Assembly (NCBI GenBank): GCA_964386635.1
Contig: CAYLRO010000009.1
Location: forward strand, 14,720-78,719
From: Sabulitectum sp964386635
Lineage (GTDB): Bacteria; Fermentibacterota; Fermentibacteria; Fermentibacterales; JCC-6
Direction: 5' to 3'
DNA length: 64,000 nt
A model generated the notes under the pieces. The model saw nothing but the letters and a program-made list of their open reading frames with translations. It searched no databases and had not been told where the DNA came from. Position numbers and translations under genes: made by a program. Below are positions 34,622 to 42,873 of this stretch, in pieces (position 1 is the first letter of the stretch; each line of letters starts with the position of its first letter).

Positions 34622-34987
34622 TTACTCTACTGCCTGCAGTCCCTTCCGGGCTGCCTCAACAACTTTTCCGAAAGCTACAGGATCTTTTACCGCCATATCA
34701 GCAAGCATCTTCCGGTCAAGCAGAACACCTGCTTTTGTCAGACCGCTGATCAGCATGCTGTAGGTAATTCCGTTCTCTCTTGCAGCTGCATTGATCCTTG
34801 TGATCCAGAGAGCCCTGAAATTTCTCTTCTTGTTCCGACGATCCCGATACTGGTACTCCATTGCCCTTTTGTTTGTTTCAGAGGCAACGGTATAAAGCTT
34901 TCTCCTGCCGCCAAAGTTACCTTTAGCAGCCTTGAGTACTTTCTTATGCTTCTTATGTCTGGCGACGGCACTCTTAACTCTGCTCAT
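34622..34987 (-). CDS. rplT: 50S ribosomal protein L20
   Basis: 121 residues from ATG 34987. L20 binds 23S rRNA early in large-subunit assembly. The sequence follows the family throughout: MSRVKSAVARHKKHKKVLKAAKG, then YQYRDRRNKKRNFRALWITRINAAARENG and YSMLISGLTKAGVLLDRKMLADMAV. Basic N-terminal helix and normal length. It lies 17 nt after rpmI in the conserved infC-rpmI-rplT cluster. There is no space for a separate L20 leader upstream of rpmI. Confidence 0.98.
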   Translation of the reverse strand: MSRVKSAVARHKKHKKVLKAAKGNFGGRRKLYTVASETNKRAMEYQYRDRRNKKRNFRALWITRINAAARENGITYSMLISGLTKAGVLLDRKMLADMAVKDPVAFGKVVEAARKGLQAVE

Positions 34988-35004
34988 GTTTCAGTCTCCG
35001 TATT

Positions 35005-35196
35005 CTAAGGCAGAAGCACTCTCATGCGCTTTGTGTCAGCTGGTGAAGCGATTCCCGCTGTGCGAAGCTTGCGCTTGCGCTTGCTGCTCTTCTTGGTTTT
35101 GATATGACCGGCATGGCTGTGTCGACACCTGATCTTGCCGGTTCCCGTCTTCTTAAAGCGCCTTGCGGCACCTTTGTGTGTTTTCATCTTTGGCAT
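35005..35196 (-). CDS. rpmI: 50S ribosomal protein L35
   Basis: 63 residues from ATG 35196. A short, very basic ribosomal protein: MPKMKTHKGAARRFKKTGTGKI, the GHIKTKKSSKRKRKLR stretch and a final DTKRMRVLLP, all diagnostic. It is 17 nt downstream of infC and 17 nt upstream of rplT. Confidence 0.97.
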   Translation of the reverse strand: MPKMKTHKGAARRFKKTGTGKIRCRHSHAGHIKTKKSSKRKRKLRTAGIASPADTKRMRVLLP

Positions 35197-35213
35197 TATT
35201 CTATTCCTTCTTC

Positions 35214-35738
35214 TTAATTAGATCCTTTTTCCCGTCGAGGAGCCAGGATCATTGTAAGGAACCTGCCCTCCATCGCCGGTTTTTTCTCTATCTGCGCAAG
35301 GTCGTTCAGATCCTCAGACAGCCTCTCAAGCAGATCATAACCCTGATCCTTGTAAACAAGCTGTCTTCCTCTGAATACCACTGTTGCCTTTACCTTGTTC
35401 CTGTTTTCAAGGAACTCTCTGGCATGCTTCATCTTGAAGGTATAGTCGTGCATTTCAGTATTAGGACGGAATTTTACTTCCTTCAGGCCGCCGGAATGCT
35501 GCTTCTTGCGAGCTTCCCTTTCCTTGCGGTTCTGCTGATACCGAAACTTGCCATAATCCATTATCCTGCAGACAGGAGGATCACTGACACCACTTATCTC
35601 TACAAGATCAAGCCCTGCTTCCGCAGCCATTTCCATGGCCCCTGGAAAATCAACCACTCCAACATGATCACCGTTCTGATCGATCAGTCTCACCCTTGGG
35701 CTTCTGATCTCTCCATTAACTCGAGTGGAGTTTGCGAT
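35214..35738 (-). CDS. infC: translation initiation factor IF-3, probably starting at an ATC codon
   Basis: 174 residues if started at ATC 35738. IF3 binds the 30S subunit and rejects wrong start codons. The conserved N-terminus RVNGEIRSPRVRLID is encoded upstream of the first ATG/GTG/TTG (GTG 35693), so that GTG would cut it off. Before it, the frame has only ATC after an in-frame TGA. This ATC overlaps the thrS TAA stop by one base (TAATC) and has AAGGGAGAGG 5 nt before it. infC is known in E. coli to start on AUU and to regulate itself through it. The rest is standard: VDLVEIS-like DLVEISGVSDPPVCRIMDYGKF, VKFRPNTEMHDY and the C-domain ending MILAPRREKG. Confidence 0.93.
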   Translation of the reverse strand: MANSTRVNGEIRSPRVRLIDQNGDHVGVVDFPGAMEMAAEAGLDLVEISGVSDPPVCRIMDYGKFRYQQNRKEREARKKQHSGGLKEVKFRPNTEMHDYTFKMKHAREFLENRNKVKATVVFRGRQLVYKDQGYDLLERLSEDLNDLAQIEKKPAMEGRFLTMILAPRREKGSN

Positions 35739-37681
35739 TACCTCTCCCTTCGTTCAGGCAACGCAGGCCTGGTACAGGCAATTGTAAGGTCGCTCAGTGC
35801 CTGTTCAACAGACAGAGTTCCCATATCACCTTCACCGTGTCTGCGAACAGCCACGCTGTCAGACTCCATTTCACGCTGACCGACAACGAACATAAAGGGA
35901 ACCTTGCCTGTCTCCGCTTCACGAATCCTGTAGCCTATAGTCTCGCTGCGCTGATCCAGCCTGCATCTTATGCCTGCTGAAAGAGCTTTTTCATAAACTT
36001 TCTCCGCAAAGTCACTCTGAGCGGAGGTAATCGGTAAGATAACAAGCTGCACCGGGGACAGCCAACCCGGGAAATTACCGGCAAAATGCTCGATGAGATT
36101 CCCGATAAATCTTTCAACAGACCCGAACAGAGCACGGTGAACCATGTAAACCCGATGTTCCTCACCGTCAGATCCGATGTAATTCAGGTCGAAACGATCT
36201 GGAATATTGAAGTCAAACTGGACAGTTGGGCCCTGCCAGTATCGTCCCAGAGCATCTCTGAGTTTGATATCCACCTTGGGGCCATAGAAAGCGGCTTCAC
36301 CTGTTACTGTTGTGTATTCCTCGCCCATGTCGTCCAGCGCTTTGGCAAGCGCAGGCTCTACTTCAGCCCAGGCAGCAGGATCACCTGCATACTTCTCAGT
36401 GTTGTCAGGATCCATCAGAGAAAGCTCGATCTTGTATCCAAATCCGAATATTCTGAGGAAGTAAAGAGCGAATCTGACCACATCCTGAATTTCCGAGACG
36501 ATCTGGTCTGGAGAACAGAATATATGACCGTCATCAACAGTAAATCCCCGAACTCTCATCAATCCGTGAAGAGCTCCGCTTCTCTCATACCTGTATACGG
36601 TTCCCAGCTCTGCAATTCTCAGGGGAAGCTCTCTGTATGAGCGTTTGGAATTCTTGTAGATGATTATGTGGCCTGGACAATTCATGGGTTTCAGGGCGTA
36701 TTCACCATTCTCAACTTCAGTGAAATACATGTTATCACGGTAATAGTCATAGTGACCGGAGGTCTTCCAGAGTTCAACCGGGGCAATGTGCGGAGTGCTG
36801 ACAAGCTGGTAACCTGCAGCTCTGTGGGCGTCCTTCCAGAGGTTCTCAAGGTTTTCCTTGATTATTGTGCCCCTTGGAAGCCAGTAGACAAATCCCGGAC
36901 CGCCCATTCCGCTGGAATTGAAAAGCTCCAGCTCTCTTCCCAGTTTACGGTGATCTCTTTTTCTGGCTTCTTCAAGCAGGTTTATGTAATCTGCAACTGC
37001 CTGCTTGTCTCCGAAGGCAGTACCGTAAATTCTTGTCAGCATCTGATTCTTTTCGTCACCGCGCCAGTAAGCACCGGCAACGCTGAGAAGCTCAAAAGCA
37101 GCCAGGAATTTTGTTGAGGGGACATGAGGTCCTCTGCAAAGGTCTGTGAAATTGCCCAGAGAGTAGAGAGAGATAGACTCTCCCCGATCTTCAATATCCC
37201 TGATAAGTTCCTGTTTGAATATCTCTCCTCTGGAAGAGAACAGTTCTTCTGCCTCCTGAAGCGAAACTTCCTCCCTCTTGAAAGGGATGTTCTGCTTCAC
37301 AAGTTTCTTCATCCTGTTCCGGATCTTCTCCAGGTCCTTTTCGCCGTTGAATTCAGGGATCAGCATGTCATAGTAGAAACCATCTTCAATTGACGGACCG
37401 ATCCCGAAAACAGTTCCCGGGTAAAGGTCAAGAACTGCTGCCGCCAGCAGATGAGCAGCGCTGTGACGAAGAATATTCAAAGCTTCCGGATCGGAAACAG
37501 TTATTATCCTTATGGCGCCGCCTGACTGAACAGGAGCGGACATATCAAACAGTTCGCCGTCAAGCTGAAATGCAATAGCCTTTTTAGCAAGTCCTCCGGA
37601 AATCGATCTGGCGATTTCAAGGCCTGTAGTGCCCGGAGAAATTTCTGTTGAACTGTTGTCTGGAAAGAATATGCGAATCAT
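35738..37681 (-). CDS. thrS: threonyl-tRNA synthetase
   Basis: 647 residues from ATG 37681, with GGGAGGAGG upstream. It charges tRNA-Thr. The N-terminal TGS domain (1-60), the editing domain with HSAAHLLAAAVLDLYPG and FTDLCRGPHVPST, and the class II core are complete. Core motifs: PRGTIIKENLENLW, PMNCPGHIIIYKNSKRSYRELPLRIAELGTVYRYERSGALHGLMRVRGFTVDDGHIF, GPKVDIKLRDALGR with WQGPTVQFDFNIPDRFDL, and VHRALFGSVERFIGNLIEHFAG. The anticodon-binding domain ends the protein. infC is translationally coupled. A tRNA-Val gene lies 45 nt upstream on the same strand. No T-box fits in this short leader. Confidence 0.97.
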   Translation of the reverse strand: MIRIFFPDNSSTEISPGTTGLEIARSISGGLAKKAIAFQLDGELFDMSAPVQSGGAIRIITVSDPEALNILRHSAAHLLAAAVLDLYPGTVFGIGPSIEDGFYYDMLIPEFNGEKDLEKIRNRMKKLVKQNIPFKREEVSLQEAEELFSSRGEIFKQELIRDIEDRGESISLYSLGNFTDLCRGPHVPSTKFLAAFELLSVAGAYWRGDEKNQMLTRIYGTAFGDKQAVADYINLLEEARKRDHRKLGRELELFNSSGMGGPGFVYWLPRGTIIKENLENLWKDAHRAAGYQLVSTPHIAPVELWKTSGHYDYYRDNMYFTEVENGEYALKPMNCPGHIIIYKNSKRSYRELPLRIAELGTVYRYERSGALHGLMRVRGFTVDDGHIFCSPDQIVSEIQDVVRFALYFLRIFGFGYKIELSLMDPDNTEKYAGDPAAWAEVEPALAKALDDMGEEYTTVTGEAAFYGPKVDIKLRDALGRYWQGPTVQFDFNIPDRFDLNYIGSDGEEHRVYMVHRALFGSVERFIGNLIEHFAGNFPGWLSPVQLVILPITSAQSDFAEKVYEKALSAGIRCRLDQRSETIGYRIREAETGKVPFMFVVGQREMESDSVAVRRHGEGDMGTLSVEQALSDLTIACTRPALPERRER

Positions 37682-37726
37682 GTGCCCAACCTCCTCCCGG
37701 GTAGTTGTATTTATTTATAACAAATG

Positions 37727-37803
37727 TGGTGGGCGATACTGGAATCGAACCAGTGACCTCTTGCATGTCAAGCAAGCACTCTAACCAACTGAGCTAATCG
37801 CCC
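37727..37803 (-). tRNA. tRNA-Val (anticodon GAC)
   Basis: 77 nt on the minus strand. The acceptor stem GGGCGAT/ATCGCCC (37797-37803 with 37731-37737) is perfect. The D-arm is GCTCAGTTGGTTAGAGT. The anticodon stem CTTGC/GCAAG encloses loop TTGACAT, so the anticodon is GAC. The T-arm is ACTGGTTCGATTCCAGT. Discriminator A and a genome-encoded CCA end at 37727. It reads GUC (and GUU) valine codons. Confidence 0.96.
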
Positions 37804-37839
37804 ACCGAAACTGAACTGTGATATCAGCACTGCCGGCGA

Positions 37840-37869
37840 ACAATAACCAGAAATACCTCTGTCAGTCAA
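37840..37869 (-). promoter_or_regulatory. possible promoter for tRNA-Val/thrS
   Basis: Minus strand: TTGACT (37864-37869), an 18-nt spacer and TATTGT (37840-37845). Placed about 37 nt before the tRNA 5' end. It would be back-to-back with the plus-strand promoter at 37884. Confidence 0.35.
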
Positions 37870-37883
37870 GTCTGATCAGGGCA

Positions 37884-37912
37884 TTGACTGTTGTATTCCA
37901 CTGTGTTACACT
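37884..37912 (+). promoter_or_regulatory. predicted sigma70-type promoter for the secreted protein gene
   Basis: TTGACT (37884-37889, five of six bases), a 17-nt spacer and TACACT (37907-37912). The leader to the ATG would be about 60 nt and ends in a strong SD (AAAGGAGAT). Confidence 0.6.
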
Positions 37913-37980
37913 TGAATTAAGTGGATATCTGTGAAAGTCATGTTCACAGTACAGAGGTGCATGAACACGAAAGGAGATGT

Positions 37981-38646
37981 ATGAAAAGATTGTTTGTTGT
38001 TTTATTTGTCTTCTGTGGACTGTCATCAGCCTCTGACGTATTCGATACGAACAGGCTTCAGGCAAACGGACCAGTGCCTGATCTCCCGGTTATTGATGAC
38101 ATGCTTGACAGCTATGTATTCAACGCGAATGAAGTTCTGAGTTCTGCAGGAGGATCATACGGAGACCTGATAACAATTGATGATTTCACCTGTGCAGGCA
38201 ACGGCAGTGTGATATTGAACTCCTATACCTGCTGGGGAGTCACAACCGGCGCTGTTCCCACTACTCTGGAACTCTTCTATGTGGAAGACAGCGGAGGCTC
38301 TCCCACTGGTGCTCCTGTCTCACAGGAAACCTACAATGTTACATGCACCAACAGCGGTTACACATCTTCCGGATATATAGTCTGGATGGCGGAACTCGAT
38401 CTTTCATCAAACCCTGTGGTCTCAACTCCATGCTGGCTTGGTACACACAGGTCAGGAGGTACAGACTGGTTCCCCATGGCAGGATCATCCGTAAGCGGAT
38501 CAGAGGCGCACTTGCGAGCTGAAGGAAGCGGCTGGAACTGGCAACCGTTCAGCGGTTCACTTGAAACAGGGGATCTTTTCAAGATTGTTGGAGGCACTGT
38601 AGCACTCAGGAGAAACACCTGGGCCGGTATAAAGAACATGTTCTGA
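37981..38646 (+). CDS. secreted protein of unknown function
   Basis: 221 residues from ATG 37981, chosen for AAAGGAGATGT directly upstream; the open frame before it is not protein-like. A clear signal peptide (MKRLFVVLFVFCGLSSA, cut before SDVFD) is followed by a beta-rich, Gly/Ser/Thr-rich domain with a few cysteines (DDFTCAGNG, YTCWGVTTG, NVTCTN, STPCWLG). I do not recognise a family. Aromatic and Gly-rich turns such as GSGWNWQPFSG and the ending GDLFKIVGGTVAL suggest an all-beta secreted domain. It lacks the FlgD-like tail of the large secreted proteins. Stands alone on the plus strand with its own promoter and a hairpin behind it. Confidence 0.75.
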   Translation: MKRLFVVLFVFCGLSSASDVFDTNRLQANGPVPDLPVIDDMLDSYVFNANEVLSSAGGSYGDLITIDDFTCAGNGSVILNSYTCWGVTTGAVPTTLELFYVEDSGGSPTGAPVSQETYNVTCTNSGYTSSGYIVWMAELDLSSNPVVSTPCWLGTHRSGGTDWFPMAGSSVSGSEAHLRAEGSGWNWQPFSGSLETGDLFKIVGGTVALRRNTWAGIKNMF

Positions 38647-38654
38647 TAAAATAC

Positions 38655-38686
38655 CGGCTGAACACAACAGGTGTTATATCCAGCCG
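38655..38686. terminator. hairpin between convergent genes
   Basis: Stem CGGCTG (38655-38660) / CAGCCG (38681-38686) with an inner stem AACAC/GTGTT (38661-38665 and 38671-38675) and a one-sided bulge. It lies between the stop of the plus-strand secreted protein (38646) and the arcC stop (38692), so it could serve both strands. No U-run follows. Confidence 0.4.
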
Positions 38687-38691
38687 ATAAC

Positions 38692-39636
38692 CTAAGCGAG
38701 AATTGTTGTTCCTGCTTCACCCTTGAGAGCTGAAACAAGGTTCCCCGGGGAAGAGATAACAACTCTTGTACCCCCATGCTCCAGGAATCCCAGAGCAGCT
38801 CTGATCTTGGGCTTCATGGATCCGGATGCAAAGTGCCCCTGATCCATGTACTTTCGGGCTTCCTCTGCAGTAATGTTTCGAAGAGCTTCCTGATCCGGTT
38901 TCCCGAAATTGATGTAAGCTTCAGGGACTCCTGTTGAAATCACAAATGTTGGCGCGTTCAGTTTGGTTGCCAGAAGCGCAGTGGCATGATCTTTGTCAAT
39001 AACTGCAGCAACACCGCGAATCTTTTTACCGTCTCTAACAACAGGGACTCCCCCGCCGCCTGACGCAATAACTATCTGTCCAGCCTCCACAAGAGCGTTT
39101 ATACACTCAAGTTCCACTATTTTTTTCGGGATCGGTGAAGGAACCACTCTGCGCCAGCCCCTGCCTGCATCCTCCTTCATTATCCAGTTCTTCTTCTCCA
39201 TCCGGATCCTGGCCTCTTCCTTAGTGTAGAAGGGACCCACCGGCTTTGTGGGATTCTGAAACCCGGGATCATCCGGTTTTACCTGAACCTGTGTGATAAT
39301 GCTTGAGACAGGAATATCCCTGCCCCTTTCCTCCAGTACATCACCAAGAACCTGCTGAAGCAGATAACCGATGATTCCCTGAGTGGCCGCTACATTCACA
39401 TCCATCCCGTCAGGAGGAATGATATCTGAAGCCTGAGCGTTTCTTATGAGTTCATAGCCTACCTGAGGACCGTTTCCATGTGTAACAACAAGACTGCCGA
39501 ACATCTCGGCAATTTCCGCAAGCTCTTCGCAGACCATTCTGGCCACAGCATGCGTATCTTTGTTACCTCTGCGGGATCCTGGGTTTATCAGCGAATTACC
39601 GCCGATTGCGACCACTATCCTGCCCTTATTCCTCAT
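38692..39636 (-). CDS. arcC: carbamate kinase
   Basis: 314 residues from ATG 39636, in an ATGA overlap with lspA, with GGAGG 8 nt upstream. It makes ATP and carbamate from carbamoyl phosphate and ADP, the energy step of arginine-deiminase or related fermentations. Amino-acid-kinase-fold motifs: IVVAIGGNSLINPG, LVVTHGNGPQVG, VNVAATQGIIGYLLQQ, PTKPVGPFYTKEEA, GWRRVVPSPIPKKIVE, IASGGGGVPVV, AVIDKDHATALLA and FASGSMKPKIRAAL. Length is normal. No arginine deiminase or ornithine carbamoyltransferase gene is next to it. It is the last gene of a 13-gene run. Confidence 0.96.
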   Translation of the reverse strand: MRNKGRIVVAIGGNSLINPGSRRGNKDTHAVARMVCEELAEIAEMFGSLVVTHGNGPQVGYELIRNAQASDIIPPDGMDVNVAATQGIIGYLLQQVLGDVLEERGRDIPVSSIITQVQVKPDDPGFQNPTKPVGPFYTKEEARIRMEKKNWIMKEDAGRGWRRVVPSPIPKKIVELECINALVEAGQIVIASGGGGVPVVRDGKKIRGVAAVIDKDHATALLATKLNAPTFVISTGVPEAYINFGKPDQEALRNITAEEARKYMDQGHFASGSMKPKIRAALGFLEHGGTRVVISSPGNLVSALKGEAGTTILA

Positions 39637-40118
39637 TCATCATCCTCCGCTGAGACCTCCAGCCGCTTCGGCTTCCTGAACAGGAAGAAAACAGCGATGC
39701 CCCCGATACAAATGGCAATATCCGCCACATTGAAGGTTGGCCATCTCCACCCGGAAAGACCAATGTCTATGAAATCGGTAACTTTGCCCATAAATATCCG
39801 GTCAATGAGATTTCCCAGCGCTCCACCGAGGATTACCCCAAGCCAGACAGTATGTCTGCCGGATTCAACTTTGAGCATGTATCTTATGAGAAATGCGCAT
39901 GCCAGTGAGGTAAACACCGTAAGGACAACAGGGCCTCCCCACCCGAAGCTGAATGCAGCGCCGAAATTGTACCTCAGGGTAAATCGCACCGTTTCACCGA
40001 GAAACTCTCTCGAGATCCCGTTCATCAGAGCACCTCTGGCCACAAACTTCGAGAGCTGATCTGCGAGAATGACCAGCGCCGCCCAGACGAACCCTGTAAA
40101 ATGCTGTCTAGTCTTCAA
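39633..40118 (-). CDS. lspA: lipoprotein signal peptidase (signal peptidase II)
   Basis: 161 residues from TTG 40118, which gives the usual distance to the first helix; the frame is open further up into ileS, so the start is uncertain. An inner-membrane aspartic protease that cuts lipoprotein signal peptides after lipidation by Lgt, also encoded in this run. Four membrane helices, ILADQLSKFVARG near the N-terminus, YNFGAAFSFG, and both catalytic aspartates in GGALGNLIDRI and FNVADIAICIG. The charged tail ends EVSAEDDE. Placed between ileS and arcC; ileS-lspA is a common bacterial pair. Confidence 0.93.
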   Translation of the reverse strand: MKTRQHFTGFVWAALVILADQLSKFVARGALMNGISREFLGETVRFTLRYNFGAAFSFGWGGPVVLTVFTSLACAFLIRYMLKVESGRHTVWLGVILGGALGNLIDRIFMGKVTDFIDIGLSGWRWPTFNVADIAICIGGIAVFFLFRKPKRLEVSAEDDE

Positions 40119-42873
40119 AGGACGACAACACCTTTCCACACCTGGGACAGACGTCAGCTGCGAATGGATGCGAGCCCACCTCCGGAGTAATCTTCCAGCA
40201 TCTCTGGCATTTTTCACCCTGAGCAGGTTCAGTTCGTATTTCCTCTTCGTCTCCCTGGCTTACCAGAGCTCTTGATACGATAAGGAAGTCTGCCCAGTCT
40301 TCACCATGGGCACTCTCCACCATTTTTTCAGGTACACTGAGGTAAGCATGTGCATCAAGCCCTCCGCCAATGGCTCCCTGAGCTCTCTGCTCTTCAAGCT
40401 GCTTCAGAACCGTTTTCCTTATGGCGAGATAAGGCTCCCATTCTTCAAGCTCTTCCTCCTCCTGAGGAGAAAGCCCGGTATTCATCTGAAAAAGCTCCAG
40501 GTGAATACTGCCGGAAGACCTGAGAGCCTCAGGGACATGATCCCATATATCCTCGGCAGTGAACGGAATAATCGGAGCGAGCAGTCTGGTCAGGTTCACT
40601 GTGAGCCATCCCAGAATCTCAACTGTAGCCATTCTCTCACTGCCGGAGGGATCGTCACAGTACAGACGGTCTTTTCTCACATCAAGATAGAGGCCGGAAA
40701 GTTCAATGACAAAGAAGTTGCGCAGTTCTCTGTATACCCTGTGGAACTGAAATTTCCTGTATTCTTCAATACAGAATGACATAAGCTGTCTGAACCTGAG
40801 CCACATGTAACGGTCAAGTCCTTCAAGGCTGCCGGGATCCGGCATCTCACCGGTACAATCAGAAAGATTGCCCAGCATGAACCGCATTGTGTTTCGTATC
40901 TTCCTGTATGCCTCTCTGCAGTCAGCAAGCTGACCCAGATCAGCACGAAAATCAGCGGTGTAGTCAATTCCAGCAAACCAGAGTCTCAGAATATCTGCTC
41001 CATTGCTCTGTATAACCTTCAGAGGAGAAATTACATTTCCCAGAGACTTGGACATTTTCTTGCCCTTTTTATCCTGAATAAGACCGTGAGTGATTATGTT
41101 GTCTGCAGGTCGGCTCATATCAAGAGCAGTTGAGGTAATCAGACTTACACCGAACCATCCTCTATGCTGATCCGTGGCTTCAAGATATACTGCAGCCGGC
41201 CGCTGGAGACCGTATTCTTCTGTGAGAACATTGCAGTGACTCAGGGAACTGTCGAACCAGACATCCAGAATGTCATCAACCCTCTTAAGCGAATTTCCGC
41301 CGCAGGAGGGACAGACAGCTTTTCTGCCCACAAGAGCAAAAAGCTCATCCGGAGTCATCTCGAACCAGAGATCAGCACCTTTCTCAAGAACAAGCTCAGC
41401 AAAACTGTCAATAAGCTCATGATCAAGAACGGCTTCTCCACAGTCCGGACAGGTGAAAACAGGAAGGGCAACTCCCCATGAGCGCTGTCTTGAAAGACAC
41501 CAGTCAGGTCTCACAGACATCATGTTCTTCATTCTCTCGTAGCCCCATCCGGGATGCCACTTCACACCGTCTACCATTTCAAGCACCCTCTGCTTGAGAT
41601 CCCGGTGACTGAGACTTAGGAAGAACTGTTCAGTTGCTCTGAAGATCAGTGGAGATTTGCACCTCCAGCAGTGGGGATAGCTGTGCCTGATCTTTTTCAT
41701 AGCCAGGAGTCTTCCGGAAGCTTCAAGGTCTTCAACAATTACCGGATTTGCTTTGAATACATGCATTCCAGCATATCTGCCGCCCTCTTCAGTGAATTTT
41801 CCTTCAGGACCCACAGGACAAAACACCTCTATCCCATAGGCACTTCCAACCATGAAGTCCTCTGAGCCGTGGCCTGGTGCGGTGTGTACACATCCGGTTC
41901 CATCTTCCATGGTAACATGATCTGCAAGGATCACCTGTGAAGTCCGGGCTGGATCAAGGGGATGCTCAAGGAGCAGATTTTCCAGAGCACTGCCCTTGAA
42001 GATCAAATCCGCTTCAACAGTGCCGGTTATGCCTGTTTCTGCCATGAACACATCAGCCATCCGCCTGGCAACCATGAATCTTCTCTCGCCTGTATTAACC
42101 ACAGCGTATTCCTCGCCGGGGTTCAGGGCAACAGCCATGTTGGCTGGAATGGTCCATGGTGTCGTGGTCCAGATAACCACTTCCACATCCGCGGGGACTC
42201 CCGCCTTCAACCAGTCTTCACTTGATTTCTGCCTGAATGCCACATAGACTGAAGGAGAAGAGTGATCGGCATACTCCACCTCTGCATCAGCAAGAGCAGT
42301 TGTACAGGAAGTACACCAGTGAATAGGCCTGAGACCCTGGTAAATGTATCCGGATTCAACCAGTTTGCCGAATGCTTTTACAATACCGGCCTCATAGGTC
42401 TTCTTCATTGTAAGATAAGGGTTGTTCCACCTGCCGAATACTCCCAGTCGTTTGAAATCTTCCCTCTGTATATCCACAAAACCCGCGGCATACTCCCGGC
42501 ATCTCTTCCTGATGTCCACTTTAGAGAGACTTGCCCGTTCCTCACCGGCCTCTGTCATGACTTTGTGTTCAATGGGCATTCCATGGCAGTCCCAGCCGGG
42601 CACATAGGGGGAGTAGTAGCCAAGCATAGTGTGGCTCTTCACAATGAAATCTTTCAGTATCTTGTTCAACGCTGTACCAAGATGGACATGACCGTTGGCG
42701 TAAGGCGGGCCGTCATGCAGAATGAAAGGTTCTTTATCAGCACGGGCCTGTGAGATGAGGCCCTCAATGTCCATTTCTTCCCACCGCTTCAGAAGCTCGG
42801 GCTCCCTCTTAATCATATTCCCCTTCATGGAGAAGCTGGTTCCGGGAAGTCTTATGGTATCTTTATAATTCAC
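40108..42873 (-). CDS. ileS: isoleucyl-tRNA synthetase
   Basis: 921 residues from GTG 42873 (AGGAG and GAGGTG upstream; no ATG nearby). Charges tRNA-Ile and edits valine. The class I motifs are HDGPPYANGHVHLGTALNK (HIGH-type HVHLG) and KKMSKSLGNV (KMSKS). The CP1 editing domain includes TTPWTIPANMAVAL and DGTGCVHTAPGHGSEDF. VYLEATDQHRGWFGVSL and the tRNA-binding helical domain follow. A C-terminal zinc finger (CQRCWKITPEVG and CPRCGKVL) marks the bacterial type. A second Cys4 pair (CPDCGEAV and CPSCGGNS) sits in the middle, as usual. No T-box is visible; the start overlaps the previous gene by 11 nt. Confidence 0.97.
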   Translation of the reverse strand: MNYKDTIRLPGTSFSMKGNMIKREPELLKRWEEMDIEGLISQARADKEPFILHDGPPYANGHVHLGTALNKILKDFIVKSHTMLGYYSPYVPGWDCHGMPIEHKVMTEAGEERASLSKVDIRKRCREYAAGFVDIQREDFKRLGVFGRWNNPYLTMKKTYEAGIVKAFGKLVESGYIYQGLRPIHWCTSCTTALADAEVEYADHSSPSVYVAFRQKSSEDWLKAGVPADVEVVIWTTTPWTIPANMAVALNPGEEYAVVNTGERRFMVARRMADVFMAETGITGTVEADLIFKGSALENLLLEHPLDPARTSQVILADHVTMEDGTGCVHTAPGHGSEDFMVGSAYGIEVFCPVGPEGKFTEEGGRYAGMHVFKANPVIVEDLEASGRLLAMKKIRHSYPHCWRCKSPLIFRATEQFFLSLSHRDLKQRVLEMVDGVKWHPGWGYERMKNMMSVRPDWCLSRQRSWGVALPVFTCPDCGEAVLDHELIDSFAELVLEKGADLWFEMTPDELFALVGRKAVCPSCGGNSLKRVDDILDVWFDSSLSHCNVLTEEYGLQRPAAVYLEATDQHRGWFGVSLITSTALDMSRPADNIITHGLIQDKKGKKMSKSLGNVISPLKVIQSNGADILRLWFAGIDYTADFRADLGQLADCREAYRKIRNTMRFMLGNLSDCTGEMPDPGSLEGLDRYMWLRFRQLMSFCIEEYRKFQFHRVYRELRNFFVIELSGLYLDVRKDRLYCDDPSGSERMATVEILGWLTVNLTRLLAPIIPFTAEDIWDHVPEALRSSGSIHLELFQMNTGLSPQEEEELEEWEPYLAIRKTVLKQLEEQRAQGAIGGGLDAHAYLSVPEKMVESAHGEDWADFLIVSRALVSQGDEEEIRTEPAQGEKCQRCWKITPEVGSHPFAADVCPRCGKVLSSFED

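Noticed and set aside
35197..35213. L20-binding autoregulatory leader
   Set aside because: Only 17 nt separate infC and rpmI; no room for the known leader structures, though control inside infC cannot be excluded.
35214..35693. infC starting at GTG 35693
   Set aside because: It would remove the conserved NGEIRSPR segment and has no proper SD; ATC 35738 fits better.
37682..37726. T-box or other tRNA-sensing leader for thrS
   Set aside because: Only 45 nt lie between the tRNA and thrS; a T-box needs far more. ileS and hisS also lack such leaders.
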